The position numbers and the translations under genes are program-made. From Leucobacter sp. wl10 (GTDB lineage: Bacteria; Actinomycetota; Actinomycetes; Actinomycetales; Microbacteriaceae), in the NCBI RefSeq assembly GCF_003569785.1, contig NZ_KZ983992.1:1-64000 (forward strand): 64,000 nt of DNA, read 5' to 3'. Positions 1 to 8,381 of this stretch are shown here, in pieces. How positions within the stretch are numbered: the first letter of the stretch is position 1; each line of letters begins with the position of its first letter. The notes beneath the pieces were generated by a model. It was not told the origin of the DNA. It did no database searches and saw nothing but the letters and a program-made list of their open reading frames with translations.

Positions 1-187
1 TCAGCGCCGTCTCGAGGACGTTCTTCGTGAGCTGGTTCAGCAACCCGCCCGGGCCGACCAGGCTCACGCCCTGCTCCTTCGCCTGCGCGAGCAATCGCTC
101 GGCGAGGTCCTTCTGATCGATGATCTCTCCCGTCACAGGATCGATCATCTCGTTGTCCAACAGTTCGGTCGTGTCAGCCACGGCCAT
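1..187 (-). CDS. IS256-family transposase, N-terminal part (runs off left edge)
   Basis: The minus strand opens with ATG at 187 behind a good ribosome site (AAAGGAG). The 62 residues visible begin MAVADTTELLDNEMIDP and contain VTGEIIDQKDLAERLLAQAK and a GPGGLLNQLTKNVLE stretch. That is the characteristic N-terminus of actinobacterial IS256-type (mutator-like DDE) transposases, which catalyse cut-and-paste movement of their own element. The catalytic part lies beyond the window, so activity cannot be judged. The family call rests on recalled N-terminal similarity. Confidence 0.8.
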   Translation of the reverse strand, partial: MAVADTTELLDNEMIDPVTGEIIDQKDLAERLLAQAKEQGVSLVGPGGLLNQLTKNVLETAL

Positions 188-238
188 CTCCTTTCGGATC
201 AGGCCGGACCCTCACACACCGTTAATCAGACAGTCCCA
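1..238 (-). mobile_element. End of an IS256-type insertion sequence
   Basis: The transposase start at 187 is followed by about 50 bp ending near 238. Read on the minus strand the outermost bases are GGGACTGTCTGATTAACGG, which looks like an IS256-family terminal inverted repeat. The other end is outside the window, so the repeat cannot be paired and the exact boundary and any target duplication are inferred. It abuts the distal end of the ISL3-type element, suggesting insertion next to or into it. Confidence 0.5.
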
Positions 239-288
239 AGCCTAACGGTTTCCGCGACTTTTTCGGGCGCTCCTGACTGATCTGTGGG

Positions 289-1609
289 TCATGCTCGTCC
301 GGGGAGTTCTGGTCGGTGGCCGCCGAGGGTGAGCATGGCGAGGGCGATGAGGGAGTCGGTGGAGCGGAATCCGAACGCGACTCGGGTGAGGAGGCGGATT
401 TTCGTGTTCAGGGACTCGATGCGTCCGTTGGAGAGGCCGTGCTCGATCGCGGCGAGGATCCGGTCGCGGTGTTTCACGATGCTGCGTTGGAGTTTCACGA
501 ACGCGGGGATGCGACATCGTCGCGCCCAGGAGATCCACCGGTCCAGCGCGGTGACTGCCTGCTCGTGGGGGAGCTTGAACACGACGCGAAGTCCTTTTTT
601 GAGGAGGTAGGCGCGGTGTAGTCGCGGGTCGGTCTGCGCGATCCACGCGAGCTTCGCCGATTGTTTCTCGGTGAGGTCTTCGGGGTTCTTCCAGAGCGCG
701 TACCTGGAGTTCTTCAGCCCGCGCGTCCGCTCGGTGCCAGGTCTGGCCGGTGCGTCGCTGCGGGGTCGGCCGGCGCGTCGCGCAGGCTCGTTGCGCGCCT
801 GCCGGCGGGCGTCGTTCCATGCCTGGCGGCGGACCTCGTCGAGCGGGTCGGTGGCCCACTTGACGACGTGGAACGGATCGGCGCAGCGCACCGCACCGCA
901 CCGCATTCGGGCATCGCTCGACCACGACGTCGCCGATCCAGTCGGCCCCGTCCGCGGTGACGTGCGTGATCTGGGCGCACCTGCCGGCGGCAGAGGCTTC
1001 GAGCTGGTCGAAGAACTTCCGTAGCGTCTGCTTGTCCCTACCCGGTGCCGCCCAGACCAGCCGGCCGGTGTCGTCCCAGACTCTCGTGATGATCGCTCCG
1101 ACGGTCCGCCACGCGATGCGCATCAGCTCGGTCGCGGCCGAGCGCGAGGCGATCGTCGCCAGCCACGCGACCTGCTGGTCAAAGAACTGGGCGTGTCCGG
1201 CGCCGTGCCGCGCCCACGGCACCTGCGCGACGGTGGCCCCGTGCTCCGGGCATCGCACCCGCGGGGCTCCCGCTTCCAGATACAGGGAGATGGTGCCCAG
1301 ATCCAGGCTCCGCCACCTTCGCCGTCCCTCGCCCGAATCGTAGCGTCCCGAGTGCCTGCTGCACCCTCCGCAGCGGGGCTTGAGCTTGCCCGAGGGCCGC
1401 ACATGCGCGAGCACGATCTGCTCGTCCGGGTCGTACTCGACCTCCTCAACGATCGTGGCCTTGTCCGCACCGGTGAGTTTCACGAACCGGTTCCGTTCGC
1501 CCGGCGTTTGCCCGACGACCGCGTTCTCATCCTTCACAATCTGCTCATCGATGCCCTTGAACCTCGAGGGTGCGCTCCGTCGCGCCGGCCCCGGGAGAGG
1601 GAGACGCAC
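289..1609 (-). pseudogene. ISL3-family transposase, frameshifted
   Basis: Two overlapping minus-strand frames together make one ISL3-type transposase. The upstream frame (from 1609 or a later start) carries the N-terminal zinc-finger/HTH part with CGGCSRHSGRYD, RRRWRSLDLG, RVRCPEHG and VPWARHGAGH. The downstream frame (about 906 to 289) carries the DDE part, including DPFHVVKWATDPLDEVRR and a C-terminus ending GGHRPELPGRA. The frames break at about 880-905, where a GCACC-type short repeat has gained 10 bases: the codons for AVRC are followed by 10 extra bases before ADPFHVV resumes. The start is uncertain because the element probably begins between 1560 and 1618, directly beside the stop of the next gene. 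Inactive unless frameshifting occurs. Confidence 0.8.
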
Positions 1610-1618
1610 AGTCCCGGG

Positions 1619-2359
1619 CTACGCGGAGAGGCGGTCGAGCCACTCGCCCAGGACCGCGCGGGCGGCGATCGCGAGTGCCGGGCCGCGGCGTCGCGCGTCA
1701 TCCCGGATCGTGCCGGGGAGGACTCCCGCGGCCGCGAGCTCGACGGCGTGGCCCACGAGCCAGTGCTCGATGCGCTCCGCATCGGCCTCGATGTGGAACT
1801 GGAGCGCGAGGACCCGGTCGCCCGCGGAGAAGGCCTGGTTCGGAAACCCCGGAGTCTCCGCGAGTCGAACGGCGCCCCGGGGGATCCCGAACTGGTCTCC
1901 GTGCCAGTGGAGCACGTGCACGGCCTCAGGCCCCGAGCCGGAGAGCGGCGCGAGCACGCTCGAGCGGCCCTCCGGCGTCAGCGCGAGCGGTGCGAACCCG
2001 ATCTCTTTGCGCCCCGTCGCGTTCACCTCCGCGCCGAGCGCCTCGGCGATGAGCTGCGCCCCGAGGCAGATCCCCAGGATCGGCCGGCCTTCGGCGATCC
2101 AGCGCCGCACCAGCAGCTTCTCGTCGTGCAGAAAAGGGTAGAGGTCCTCCTCGGACACGCCGATCGGACCGCCGAGAACGACGAGCAGATCGTCCGCGCC
2201 GGCATCCTCCGGAACACGGTTCGCCGTACCCGCTCCGAAGGAGCGCACTCCGTATCCGCGCTCGGCGAGCAGCGGCTCCAGCAGCCCGAGGTCCTCGAAC
2301 GCCACGTGCTGCAGCGCATACGCGGTCCGGGCGGGGGAGCTCGTGCCGTTCCGGCTCAC
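1619..2359 (-). CDS. Class-I glutamine amidotransferase-like protein (GMP-synthase GATase type)
   Basis: A 246-residue stand-alone GATase1 domain. The nucleophile elbow GICLGAQ carries the catalytic Cys, and FHIEAD supplies the His/Glu of the triad. LVVLGGPIGV is the usual oxyanion-side loop. GTG at 2359 is chosen because it overlaps the upstream yggS-type stop in a GTGA arrangement. The family hydrolyses glutamine or gamma-glutamyl amides; with no synthetase domain attached, the real substrate cannot be read from sequence. It is translationally coupled to a PLP-binding YggS-type gene and divergent from a MocR/gabT pair. Two further GATases of the same broad family occur at 22.7 and 24.8 kb. 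The coding end lies within 60 bp of ISL3 sequence but appears intact. Confidence 0.85.
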   Translation of the reverse strand: MSRNGTSSPARTAYALQHVAFEDLGLLEPLLAERGYGVRSFGAGTANRVPEDAGADDLLVVLGGPIGVSEEDLYPFLHDEKLLVRRWIAEGRPILGICLGAQLIAEALGAEVNATGRKEIGFAPLALTPEGRSSVLAPLSGSGPEAVHVLHWHGDQFGIPRGAVRLAETPGFPNQAFSAGDRVLALQFHIEADAERIEHWLVGHAVELAAAGVLPGTIRDDARRRGPALAIAARAVLGEWLDRLSA

Positions 2360-3192
2360 TGTGCAGCCCTCCGAGGGGCGTCGGCGTCGGCCCCGGCTGG
2401 CGATCCGGCCTCGAACGCGTCGGGCCAGTAGTGGCTGTCGGGCACCTCGCGAGCCCCGAAGATGGCCTGGCCGACGCGCACGCAGGTCGCCCCCTCCTCG
2501 ACGGCGACCTCGTAGTCGCCGGACATGCCCATCGACAGCCCGCCGTCGCCCACGAGCGTCGGATCGGTGTCGCGCAGGCGATCCCGCAGGGTGCGCAGCA
2601 GCGCGAAGCAGGTGCGCACGCGGGGAACATCGCTCGTGAAGATCGCGAGCGTCATCAACCCCCGGACCCGTAGCGACGAGTAGTGGGGCATCTGCCGCAG
2701 AAACCCCTCGAGCTCGTCGGGTGCGAGCCCGTACTTCTGCGGCTCGGCCGAGGTGTTGACCTGCACGGAGACGTCGAGCGAGCGCCCGGCGGCCTGCAGC
2801 CTGCGATCGAGTGCGGCGGCCGCGCGTAGGCTGTCGAGCGCCTGGAACTCGCTCGCGAACGACGCGACGTCGCGGGCCTTGTTGGTCTGCAGATGCCCGA
2901 TCACCGACCAGGCGACCCGCAGGTCGGCGAGGTTCTCCGACTTGCGCTTGGCCTCCTGCACTTTGTTCTCGCCCAGCTCGCGGCACCCGGCCCGCACCGC
3001 GAGGCGGATGCGCTCCTCCGGAACGGTCTTGCTGACCGGGAGCAGCCGGATCTCGTCGGCGGAGCGGCCGGCGCGCTCGGCGGCTCGCGCGATGTTGCTC
3101 CGCACCCGCGCGATGTTGCGCACGAAGGCGTCGATCGAGTTCGCGGTCGGAAAGTCGTGGACGGGGAGTTCGCCCTCGGTTTGATTTGTCAT
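2356..3192 (-). CDS. YggS/PLPBP-family pyridoxal phosphate-binding protein
   Basis: A 278-residue fold-III PLP protein of the YggS/PROSC family, which has no known catalytic activity and buffers cellular PLP. The PLP lysine lies in LLPVSKTVPEE near residue 54. GENKVQEA, SVIGHLQTNKAR and LSMGMSGDYEVAVEEGAT are the family blocks. Residues 257-278 are a family-atypical Ala/Asp-rich tail. First gene of a two-gene minus-strand operon with the GATase (GTGA overlap), 71 bp from the divergent MocR regulator, itself a PLP-sensing protein. Unlike the usual actinobacterial location it is not next to sepF/ftsZ. This context suggests a role linked to the PLP/GABA locus rather than a cell-division cluster copy. 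Confidence 0.88.
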   Translation of the reverse strand: MTNQTEGELPVHDFPTANSIDAFVRNIARVRSNIARAAERAGRSADEIRLLPVSKTVPEERIRLAVRAGCRELGENKVQEAKRKSENLADLRVAWSVIGHLQTNKARDVASFASEFQALDSLRAAAALDRRLQAAGRSLDVSVQVNTSAEPQKYGLAPDELEGFLRQMPHYSSLRVRGLMTLAIFTSDVPRVRTCFALLRTLRDRLRDTDPTLVGDGGLSMGMSGDYEVAVEEGATCVRVGQAIFGAREVPDSHYWPDAFEAGSPAGADADAPRRAAQ

Positions 3193-3263
3193 AGGACAAA
3201 GCGTAACATGGTCGATGTCGGCCCGATAGGGCTGGCGTATGAGCCGCGAGAGAGGAGACGGGC

Positions 3264-4682
3264 ATGACTGATCGCACTGTCGATCGCGCGGCCCGGGTGG
3301 AGATCTCGGGGAGCACTGTCGGCGGAATCGTGGCGAGTGTGCGCTCCCTGATCGATCGCGGAATGCTCCGTCCGGGTGACTCGCTGCCCCCGATGCGGGC
3401 GCTGGCCGAACTGCTCGGGGTGAACCGCAACACCGTGTCGACCGCGTACGGCCTCCTGGTGCGGGCGAAGCTGGCAGAGACGCGGGGGCGGGCCGGTACG
3501 GTCATCGTCGATGCCTACGCGGGACTCGCCGAGGAGGGATTCGCGCGGGATTCCGTGCTCAGGGACGTCGGCAGCGGGAATCCGGATCCGAGGCTCCTGC
3601 CCGACCCGGCGGCCGTCTCGCTCGCGCCGGCCGCGCCTCGCCTCTACGGCGAGGCGACCGTGGATCCGGGTCTCGCCGAGTGGGCGACAGAGTGGATCTC
3701 GGGCGATCAGGCCCGACCGTTCCGGCTCACCGTGACCGCCGGCGCCGTGGACGCGATCGAGCGCCTGCTGGCTCAGGCCCTCGCGCCGGGCGACGCGGTG
3801 GCGGTGGAGGATCCGTGCTTCCTCACGAGCATCAGTACGATCCGGCAGAACGGGTACCGGCCCGTTCCCGTCGAGATGGACGCCGAGGGCATGCTCCCGG
3901 GGAGTCTGCGGAGCGCCCTCGAGAGCGGGGTGCGCGCGATCATCTGCACGCCCCGAGCCCACAACCCCACCGGCGCGAGCCTCACGCCGGAGCGCGCGGA
4001 GCGCCTGCGCGCCGTGCTCGCCGACTACCCGCAGCTGCTCGTCGTGGAGGACGACCACTTCGCCCTTCTCGCTCGGGCCCCGTACGAGACGATCATCGCG
4101 GAGGGGCGCGCGCGCTGGGCGCTGGTGCGCTCCATGTCCAAGGCGCTGGGCCCGGATATGCGGATCGCCATGGTCGCGAGCGATACGGAGACTGCGGATC
4201 GACTCGCGACCCGCATCAGCGGCGGTGTCACCTGGGTCAGCCACCTGCTGCAGCGGCTCACCCACGCGATGCTCCTCGATCCGGCGATCCGAGAGCGGAT
4301 CCGCGCGGCGGGCGATCACTACGCACAGCGCAACGCGGCGTTCATCGAGCGTCTCGGGGAGGCCGGATTCGACTCCGACAGCCGAGACGGTCTGAACATC
4401 TGGGTCGAGACCGACTTCGACGCCTCCGAGATGCTCGTACGCCTCATGCGCCGAGGCTGGATCGCCCGAGAGGGGGCCCTCTTCGCGATCCGGGACGGGC
4501 ACAGGCGAAGCCTGAGGCTCACCGCCCACACGCTCTCGGACGAGGAGATGTCGGAGCTCGTGCTCGACCTCGCCGCTGCGAACCGCACGTCCGCGGCGAG
4601 CCCCCGCCCTGCGGGGGGCGAACGAGCTCCTGACCGTCTCGAACGCTCATCGCCGCACATCGATAGAAGGGAAGCATCATGA
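3264..4682 (+). CDS. MocR/GabR-type regulator (GntR HTH fused to aminotransferase-like domain)
   Basis: 472 residues. A GntR winged helix occupies residues 20-80 (LPPMRALAELLGVNRNTVSTAYGLL). A fold-I aminotransferase-like domain follows, with the PLP lysine in SMSKALGPDMRIA and the family stretch TPRAHNPTGASL. In this family the catalytic-like domain binds PLP (in GabR as a PLP-GABA adduct) and switches DNA binding instead of transaminating. ATG at 3264 follows a GAGAGGAG ribosome site. Its stop overlaps the start of the gabT-like gene (ATGA), as in gabR/gabT pairs, and it diverges from the yggS-GATase pair, so it probably controls both units. The effector (GABA, PLP or other) is inferred from context only. 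Confidence 0.88.
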   Translation: MTDRTVDRAARVEISGSTVGGIVASVRSLIDRGMLRPGDSLPPMRALAELLGVNRNTVSTAYGLLVRAKLAETRGRAGTVIVDAYAGLAEEGFARDSVLRDVGSGNPDPRLLPDPAAVSLAPAAPRLYGEATVDPGLAEWATEWISGDQARPFRLTVTAGAVDAIERLLAQALAPGDAVAVEDPCFLTSISTIRQNGYRPVPVEMDAEGMLPGSLRSALESGVRAIICTPRAHNPTGASLTPERAERLRAVLADYPQLLVVEDDHFALLARAPYETIIAEGRARWALVRSMSKALGPDMRIAMVASDTETADRLATRISGGVTWVSHLLQRLTHAMLLDPAIRERIRAAGDHYAQRNAAFIERLGEAGFDSDSRDGLNIWVETDFDASEMLVRLMRRGWIAREGALFAIRDGHRRSLRLTAHTLSDEEMSELVLDLAAANRTSAASPRPAGGERAPDRLERSSPHIDRREAS

Positions 4683-6013
4683 CTCTCACCACGGCAGACC
4701 CCGGCGTGCTGCAGCGCCCCGAACTCGTCACCGAGATCCCCGGGCCGAAGAGCCGGGAGATCCACGCCCGCCGAGAGCGGGCCGTGCCGCGCGGCGTCGG
4801 CTGCGCGCTGCCGATCTATGTCGACCACGCCGACGGGGCGTGGCTCACCGACGTCGACGGCAACCGCCTGCTCGACCTCGGGTCCGGCATCGGAGTGACC
4901 ACCCTCGGCCACACGCAGCCCGCCGTCGTCGCCGCGGCGAAGGAGCAGCTCGACCGGGTGAGCCACACGCTCTTCACGGTCACCCCCTACGAGAACTACG
5001 TGCGCCTCGCCGAGCGCCTCGCCCAGCACACGCCGGGCGCTCACGCGAAGAAGACCTTCTTCGTGAACTCCGGCGCCGAGGCGGTGGAGAACGCCGTGAA
5101 GATCGCCCGCGCCCACACGGGGCGCCGAGTGGTCGCGGCGCTGGACCACGCGTTCCACGGACGCACGAACCTGACGATGGCGATGAACCACCGCGCAGCT
5201 CCGTACGGCACCGGTTTCGGGCCGTTCGCGCCCGATGTGCAGCGGGTTCCCAACTCCTACCCGCTGCGCGACGGCCTCACGGGTCCGCAGGCGGCCGCCC
5301 GCACCATCGAGTACCTCGAGCAGCGCATCGGCGCGTCCGACATCGCCGCGGTCATCGCGGAGCCCATCCAGGGCGAGGGCGGGTTCGTGGTTCCCGCAGA
5401 GGGCTACCTGCCCGCGCTTCAGGAGTGGGCGACGGCGAACGGGGTGGTCTTCATCGCCGACGAGATCCAGGCGGGTCTCGGGCGAACCGGGACCTGGTTC
5501 GCCAGCGAGCTCTTCGGACTGGTCCCCGATCTGGTGCTCACCGCCAAGGGCATCGCCGACGGTCTGCCGCTCGCCGGGATCACGGGTCGCGCAGAGATCA
5601 TGGACAGCGCGCTTCCCGGGGGCCTCGGAGGCACCTTCGGCGGCAACCCGGTCTCCATCGCCGCCGCGCACGCCGTGCTCGATCTTCTCGAGACCGGCGG
5701 CCCGTTCGCCGAGGCCGCGCGCATCGAGGAAGCCCTCACGCGAGGTCTCCGGGAGCTGGCTCGGGATCACGCCGCCATCGGCGATATCCGCGGCCACGGC
5801 GCGATGATCGCGTTCGAGCTCGTCGAGCCGAGCACCGCCGCCCCGCTCGCGGGCCTCGCCGCCGATATCGCGGCGCACGCCGCACGCCGCGGCGTCCTCC
5901 TCCTCACGGCCGGAAGCTACGGCAACGTCGTCCGGTTCCTTCCCTCGCTCGCCGTCACCGACGCGCAGATCGACTACGCGCTGGAGGTGATCGCCGAGGC
6001 GCTCCCCGACTGA
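4679..6013 (+). CDS. gabT: Class-III aminotransferase, 4-aminobutyrate transaminase-like
   Basis: 444 residues, the usual length for GabT. It shows the class-III landmarks: LDLGSGIGVTTLGHTQP near the N-terminus, FVNSGAEAVENAVKIAR for PLP phosphate contact, the HAFHGRTNLTM block, FIADEIQAGLGRTG with the conserved Asp, and VLTAKGIADGLPLAG with the Schiff-base Lys. It would move the amino group of GABA (or a related omega-amino acid) to 2-oxoglutarate, giving succinate semialdehyde and glutamate. No succinate-semialdehyde dehydrogenase is adjacent, unlike many gabTD operons. Translationally coupled to the MocR gene (ATGA overlap at 4679), its probable activator. Other omega-amino acid substrates cannot be excluded. 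Confidence 0.88.
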   Translation: MTLTTADPGVLQRPELVTEIPGPKSREIHARRERAVPRGVGCALPIYVDHADGAWLTDVDGNRLLDLGSGIGVTTLGHTQPAVVAAAKEQLDRVSHTLFTVTPYENYVRLAERLAQHTPGAHAKKTFFVNSGAEAVENAVKIARAHTGRRVVAALDHAFHGRTNLTMAMNHRAAPYGTGFGPFAPDVQRVPNSYPLRDGLTGPQAAARTIEYLEQRIGASDIAAVIAEPIQGEGGFVVPAEGYLPALQEWATANGVVFIADEIQAGLGRTGTWFASELFGLVPDLVLTAKGIADGLPLAGITGRAEIMDSALPGGLGGTFGGNPVSIAAAHAVLDLLETGGPFAEAARIEEALTRGLRELARDHAAIGDIRGHGAMIAFELVEPSTAAPLAGLAADIAAHAARRGVLLLTAGSYGNVVRFLPSLAVTDAQIDYALEVIAEALPD

Positions 6014-6031
6014 TTCGGGAGGCGCCGTACA

Positions 6032-6049
6032 GGCCGCCGCGGGGCGGCC
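6032..6049 (+). terminator. GC hairpin after gabT
   Basis: GGCCGCC and GGCGGCC form a perfect 7-bp stem around a GCGG loop between the gabT stop and the tRNA. There is no T-run, so termination is only a possibility. Confidence 0.35.
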
Positions 6050-6052
6050 CCC

Positions 6053-6123
6053 GGTGGGGTGACCGAATGGCCAGGTCGCGGCTCGCAAAGCCGCGCATGC
6101 AGGTTCGATTCCTGCCCCCACCT
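6053..6123 (+). tRNA. tRNA-Cys (GCA), with non-canonical C at position 33
   Basis: A complete 71-nt cloverleaf can be drawn by hand. The acceptor pairs GGTGGGG (6053-6059) with CCCCACC (6116-6122). The D arm is 6062-6076 with GG in the loop. The anticodon stem pairs GCGGC (6078-6082) with GCCGC (6090-6094). The variable loop has 4 nt. The T arm pairs GCAGG with CCTGC around TTCGATT. The anticodon GCA is at 6085-6087, and the discriminator is T (6123), as required by cysteinyl-tRNA synthetase. The odd point is loop residue 33, which is C (6084) instead of the near-universal U, with T at 32. CCA is not encoded. Confidence 0.8.
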
Positions 6124-6228
6124 CTCCTCAGAGCCCACACGACACACGCAGGGAGCCAGTCCGTGAATCGGTGCAAGCGGAGCGAACGATACCGCCGCGA
6201 ACCGGCACCGCAAGAGGGCAGCTGATCA

Positions 6229-7632
6229 GTGCGCGCCGCGCTCACGGCGGCACCGCTCCTCGCGGTGATCGTCGCGCTCCTCCTCGGCCGCTCGTCTCGC
6301 ACGGCGGCCGTGGCCGGCCTCGTCGTCGCGGTGCCGCTCGTCTTCTTCGTCTTCCCCGTCGGTCGAAGCGCCGTCGCGGAGGCCGGTCTCGACTGGGGGC
6401 CGGTGGTGCTCGAGGTGGTGCTCGTGCTCGGCGGCGGGATCCTGTTCGCCGAGGCCGGTCGCTCCACAGGGAACCAGGAGGAGATCGCCCGGTGGGTCAC
6501 GCGCTCGCTGGGCACGGGGATCGTGCCGGTGCTCGCCATCGTGCACGGCTTCACACCGCTCACCGAGTCCCTCACCGGGTACGGCATCGGCGCCGCCCTC
6601 GCCGTTCCGCTCCTCCTCGGACTCGGGCTGAGCGGCAGGAGGGCGGCGGTCATCGGGCTCCTCGGCCTGTGCGCGGTTCCCTGGGGATCGATGGGGCCGG
6701 GCACCCTCATCGCGTCGCAGCTCACCGGCGTCGACTTCGACGACCTCGGCGTGACCACGGCGCTCTTCAACCTGGCGGTGGTGGGAGCGGTGGGTGCCGC
6801 CGCCGCGCTGCTCGTCGCCGAACCGGGCCGGCGCGTCGCCTGCCTGCTCGCGGCGGCGGGGTCCGCGCTGACGCTCTGGCTCGCGGTGCTCGCCACGAAC
6901 GTCCTGATCGGAACCGCACCGGCGGGGGCGATCGGGGGGCTGCTGACGCTCCTGCTCCACCTGACGGCGCGGGCCGTTCGCGGCCACCGCATCCGAGTTA
7001 CGCGCGCGGTCGTGCGCGCCGGCGCTCCCTACGCCGTCGTTCTCGGCGGGATGCTGGCTGCCACGGTGCTGTTCAGGGCCGCGAACGCCGAGGGCTCCGC
7101 AGCCGAGGCGATCGTCGGATCGCCCGCGTTCTGGCTGTTCACGGCAAGCGGGCTGCTGCTGGCGGTCCACCCGCGGCACCTGCGCCCCGCCCTCCGAGCC
7201 GCGCTTCCGACCTGGGGGAGCGTCGCGCCCTCGACGACGCTGTTCATAGTGCTCGGGGCGCTGATGGGCCTGAGCGGCATGTCAGAGGTGCTCGCGGATC
7301 AGCTCGCTCGGCTCGGTGCGAGCTACCTGTTCCTGCTCCCGCTGTTCGCCGTGCTCGTCGGGTTCATCACGGGCTCCAACTCCGGGGCCAACGCGCTCGC
7401 CGCGGGCGCGCAGGCCGAGGTCGCGCGGGTGCTCGGGGCGGACATTCCTCTCGCCATGGGCGCGCACAACTCCGCCGGTGCTGCGGCGATGATGGCCTCC
7501 CCGGCGCGCGTCGAACTCGCGACGCGGCTGGCGCGCGTCCCCTCGGCGTACCGGGCCGTGCAGCGCACCCTGCTCCTCGTGCTCGGGTGCGTGGCCGTCG
7601 CCATGGGATTCGCGACGCTGCTGCTGCTCTAA
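6229..7632 (+). CDS. Lactate permease (LctP/LldP)-family transporter
   Basis: 467 residues, almost entirely hydrophobic with about a dozen predicted membrane spans. The family-typical block ESLTGYGIGAALAVPLLLG lies near residue 115, followed by a Ser/Gly-rich AVPWGSMGPGTLIASQLTG, and GSNSGANALAAGAQAEVAR lies in the C-terminal half. LctP proteins import lactate, glycolate or related 2-hydroxy acids with protons. GTG at 6229 is the first usable start after the tRNA and has a weak upstream GGGCAG. At 467 residues it is shorter than E. coli LldP (about 550). It is monocistronic; no lactate dehydrogenase lies nearby, so the substrate is unproven. Confidence 0.75.
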   Translation: MRAALTAAPLLAVIVALLLGRSSRTAAVAGLVVAVPLVFFVFPVGRSAVAEAGLDWGPVVLEVVLVLGGGILFAEAGRSTGNQEEIARWVTRSLGTGIVPVLAIVHGFTPLTESLTGYGIGAALAVPLLLGLGLSGRRAAVIGLLGLCAVPWGSMGPGTLIASQLTGVDFDDLGVTTALFNLAVVGAVGAAAALLVAEPGRRVACLLAAAGSALTLWLAVLATNVLIGTAPAGAIGGLLTLLLHLTARAVRGHRIRVTRAVVRAGAPYAVVLGGMLAATVLFRAANAEGSAAEAIVGSPAFWLFTASGLLLAVHPRHLRPALRAALPTWGSVAPSTTLFIVLGALMGLSGMSEVLADQLARLGASYLFLLPLFAVLVGFITGSNSGANALAAGAQAEVARVLGADIPLAMGAHNSAGAAAMMASPARVELATRLARVPSAYRAVQRTLLLVLGCVAVAMGFATLLLL

Positions 7633-7651
7633 CGATGCGGGGCGCGGCCAC

Positions 7652-7690
7652 GGGCGGGCGCTCGACCGCGGGGTCGGTGCGCGCCCGCCC
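7652..7690. terminator. Inverted repeat between convergent genes
   Basis: GGGCGGGCGC (7652-7661) and GCGCCCGCCC (7681-7690) pair perfectly over 10 bp with a 19-nt loop, in the gap between the convergent permease and AhpD-like gene. There is no T-run. A bidirectional terminator is the likeliest reading. Confidence 0.5.
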
Positions 7691-7753
7691 GGACATCGAG
7701 GGCCGGCGCGCACCGCTCGCCTCGTGCGCGGGCCCCTGCCGCGTCGGTGCAGA

Positions 7754-8299
7754 TCAGTTCGCGCGGCGCAGCGCGACCGTCGGGAAGTCGACGGGCACCC
7801 CGAGGGCGATGTTCACGTAGTTCGTGAAGACGTTGAGGGCGACCTGGGCGATCGTCTCGACGATCTGCTCGTCGCTCCACCCCTGCGCGCGCACGGCGTC
7901 GACGTCGGCGGCCGAGACCTGCCCGCGGTTGTCGACGACCTTCAGGGCGAACTCGAGCAGCGCGGCGGTCTGCGGATCGTCGGACTCGCCGACCTGGGCG
8001 GCGGCGAGATCGTCGCCGGTCAGGCCGGCCTTCCTGCCGAGTGCCGTATGGGCGGCCAGGCAGTACTCGCAGGAGTTGCGGTTCGCGACGGCGACGGCGA
8101 TCTGCTCGCCGAGTGCGGCGCCGAGGGCGCCGTTCGAGAACGCACCGAACGATCCCCACATGCTCTTCAGCGCTGCCGGAGAGTTGGCGACGGCCTTGAA
8201 CATGGCGGGTACGACGCCGAAGGCGGCTTGGATCTGACCGAGCTGTTCCTGCACCTCGCCGGTGGCGGATTCGCGGTCGATAAGGGTGACATGAGCCAT
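7754..8299 (-). CDS. Carboxymuconolactone decarboxylase/AhpD-like alkylhydroperoxidase domain protein
   Basis: 181 residues starting MAHVTLIDRESATG. ATG at 8299 has an AGGAG-type ribosome site, and is preferred over in-frame starts reaching 8350. The single CMD domain contains NRNSCEYCLAAHTALGRKAGL, the CxxC plus His relay of AhpD-type peroxidases, which use the redox-active cysteines to reduce peroxides. In many such proteins the physiological reductant is unknown. Divergent from an AraC-family regulator across 130 bp that contain paired repeats, so the regulator most likely controls it. Monocistronic. Confidence 0.85.
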   Translation of the reverse strand: MAHVTLIDRESATGEVQEQLGQIQAAFGVVPAMFKAVANSPAALKSMWGSFGAFSNGALGAALGEQIAVAVANRNSCEYCLAAHTALGRKAGLTGDDLAAAQVGESDDPQTAALLEFALKVVDNRGQVSAADVDAVRAQGWSDEQIVETIAQVALNVFTNYVNIALGVPVDFPTVALRRAN

Positions 8300-8381
8300 G
8301 ATTACTCCTCGAACTATTGAGACCTTCCCGCGCGTGAGGCGGGCTTGCACTCATCACTCTCGCAGCGATGTCCGGATGATA

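Noticed and set aside
4319-6121. A 600-codon minus-strand frame opposite gabT and the tRNA
   Set aside because: No recognisable domain, antisense to conserved coding sequence and crosses the tRNA gene.
6053-6123. The tRNA as attachment site for a mobile element
   Set aside because: No second copy of its 3' end and no integrase were seen in the window; the downstream gene is an ordinary permease.
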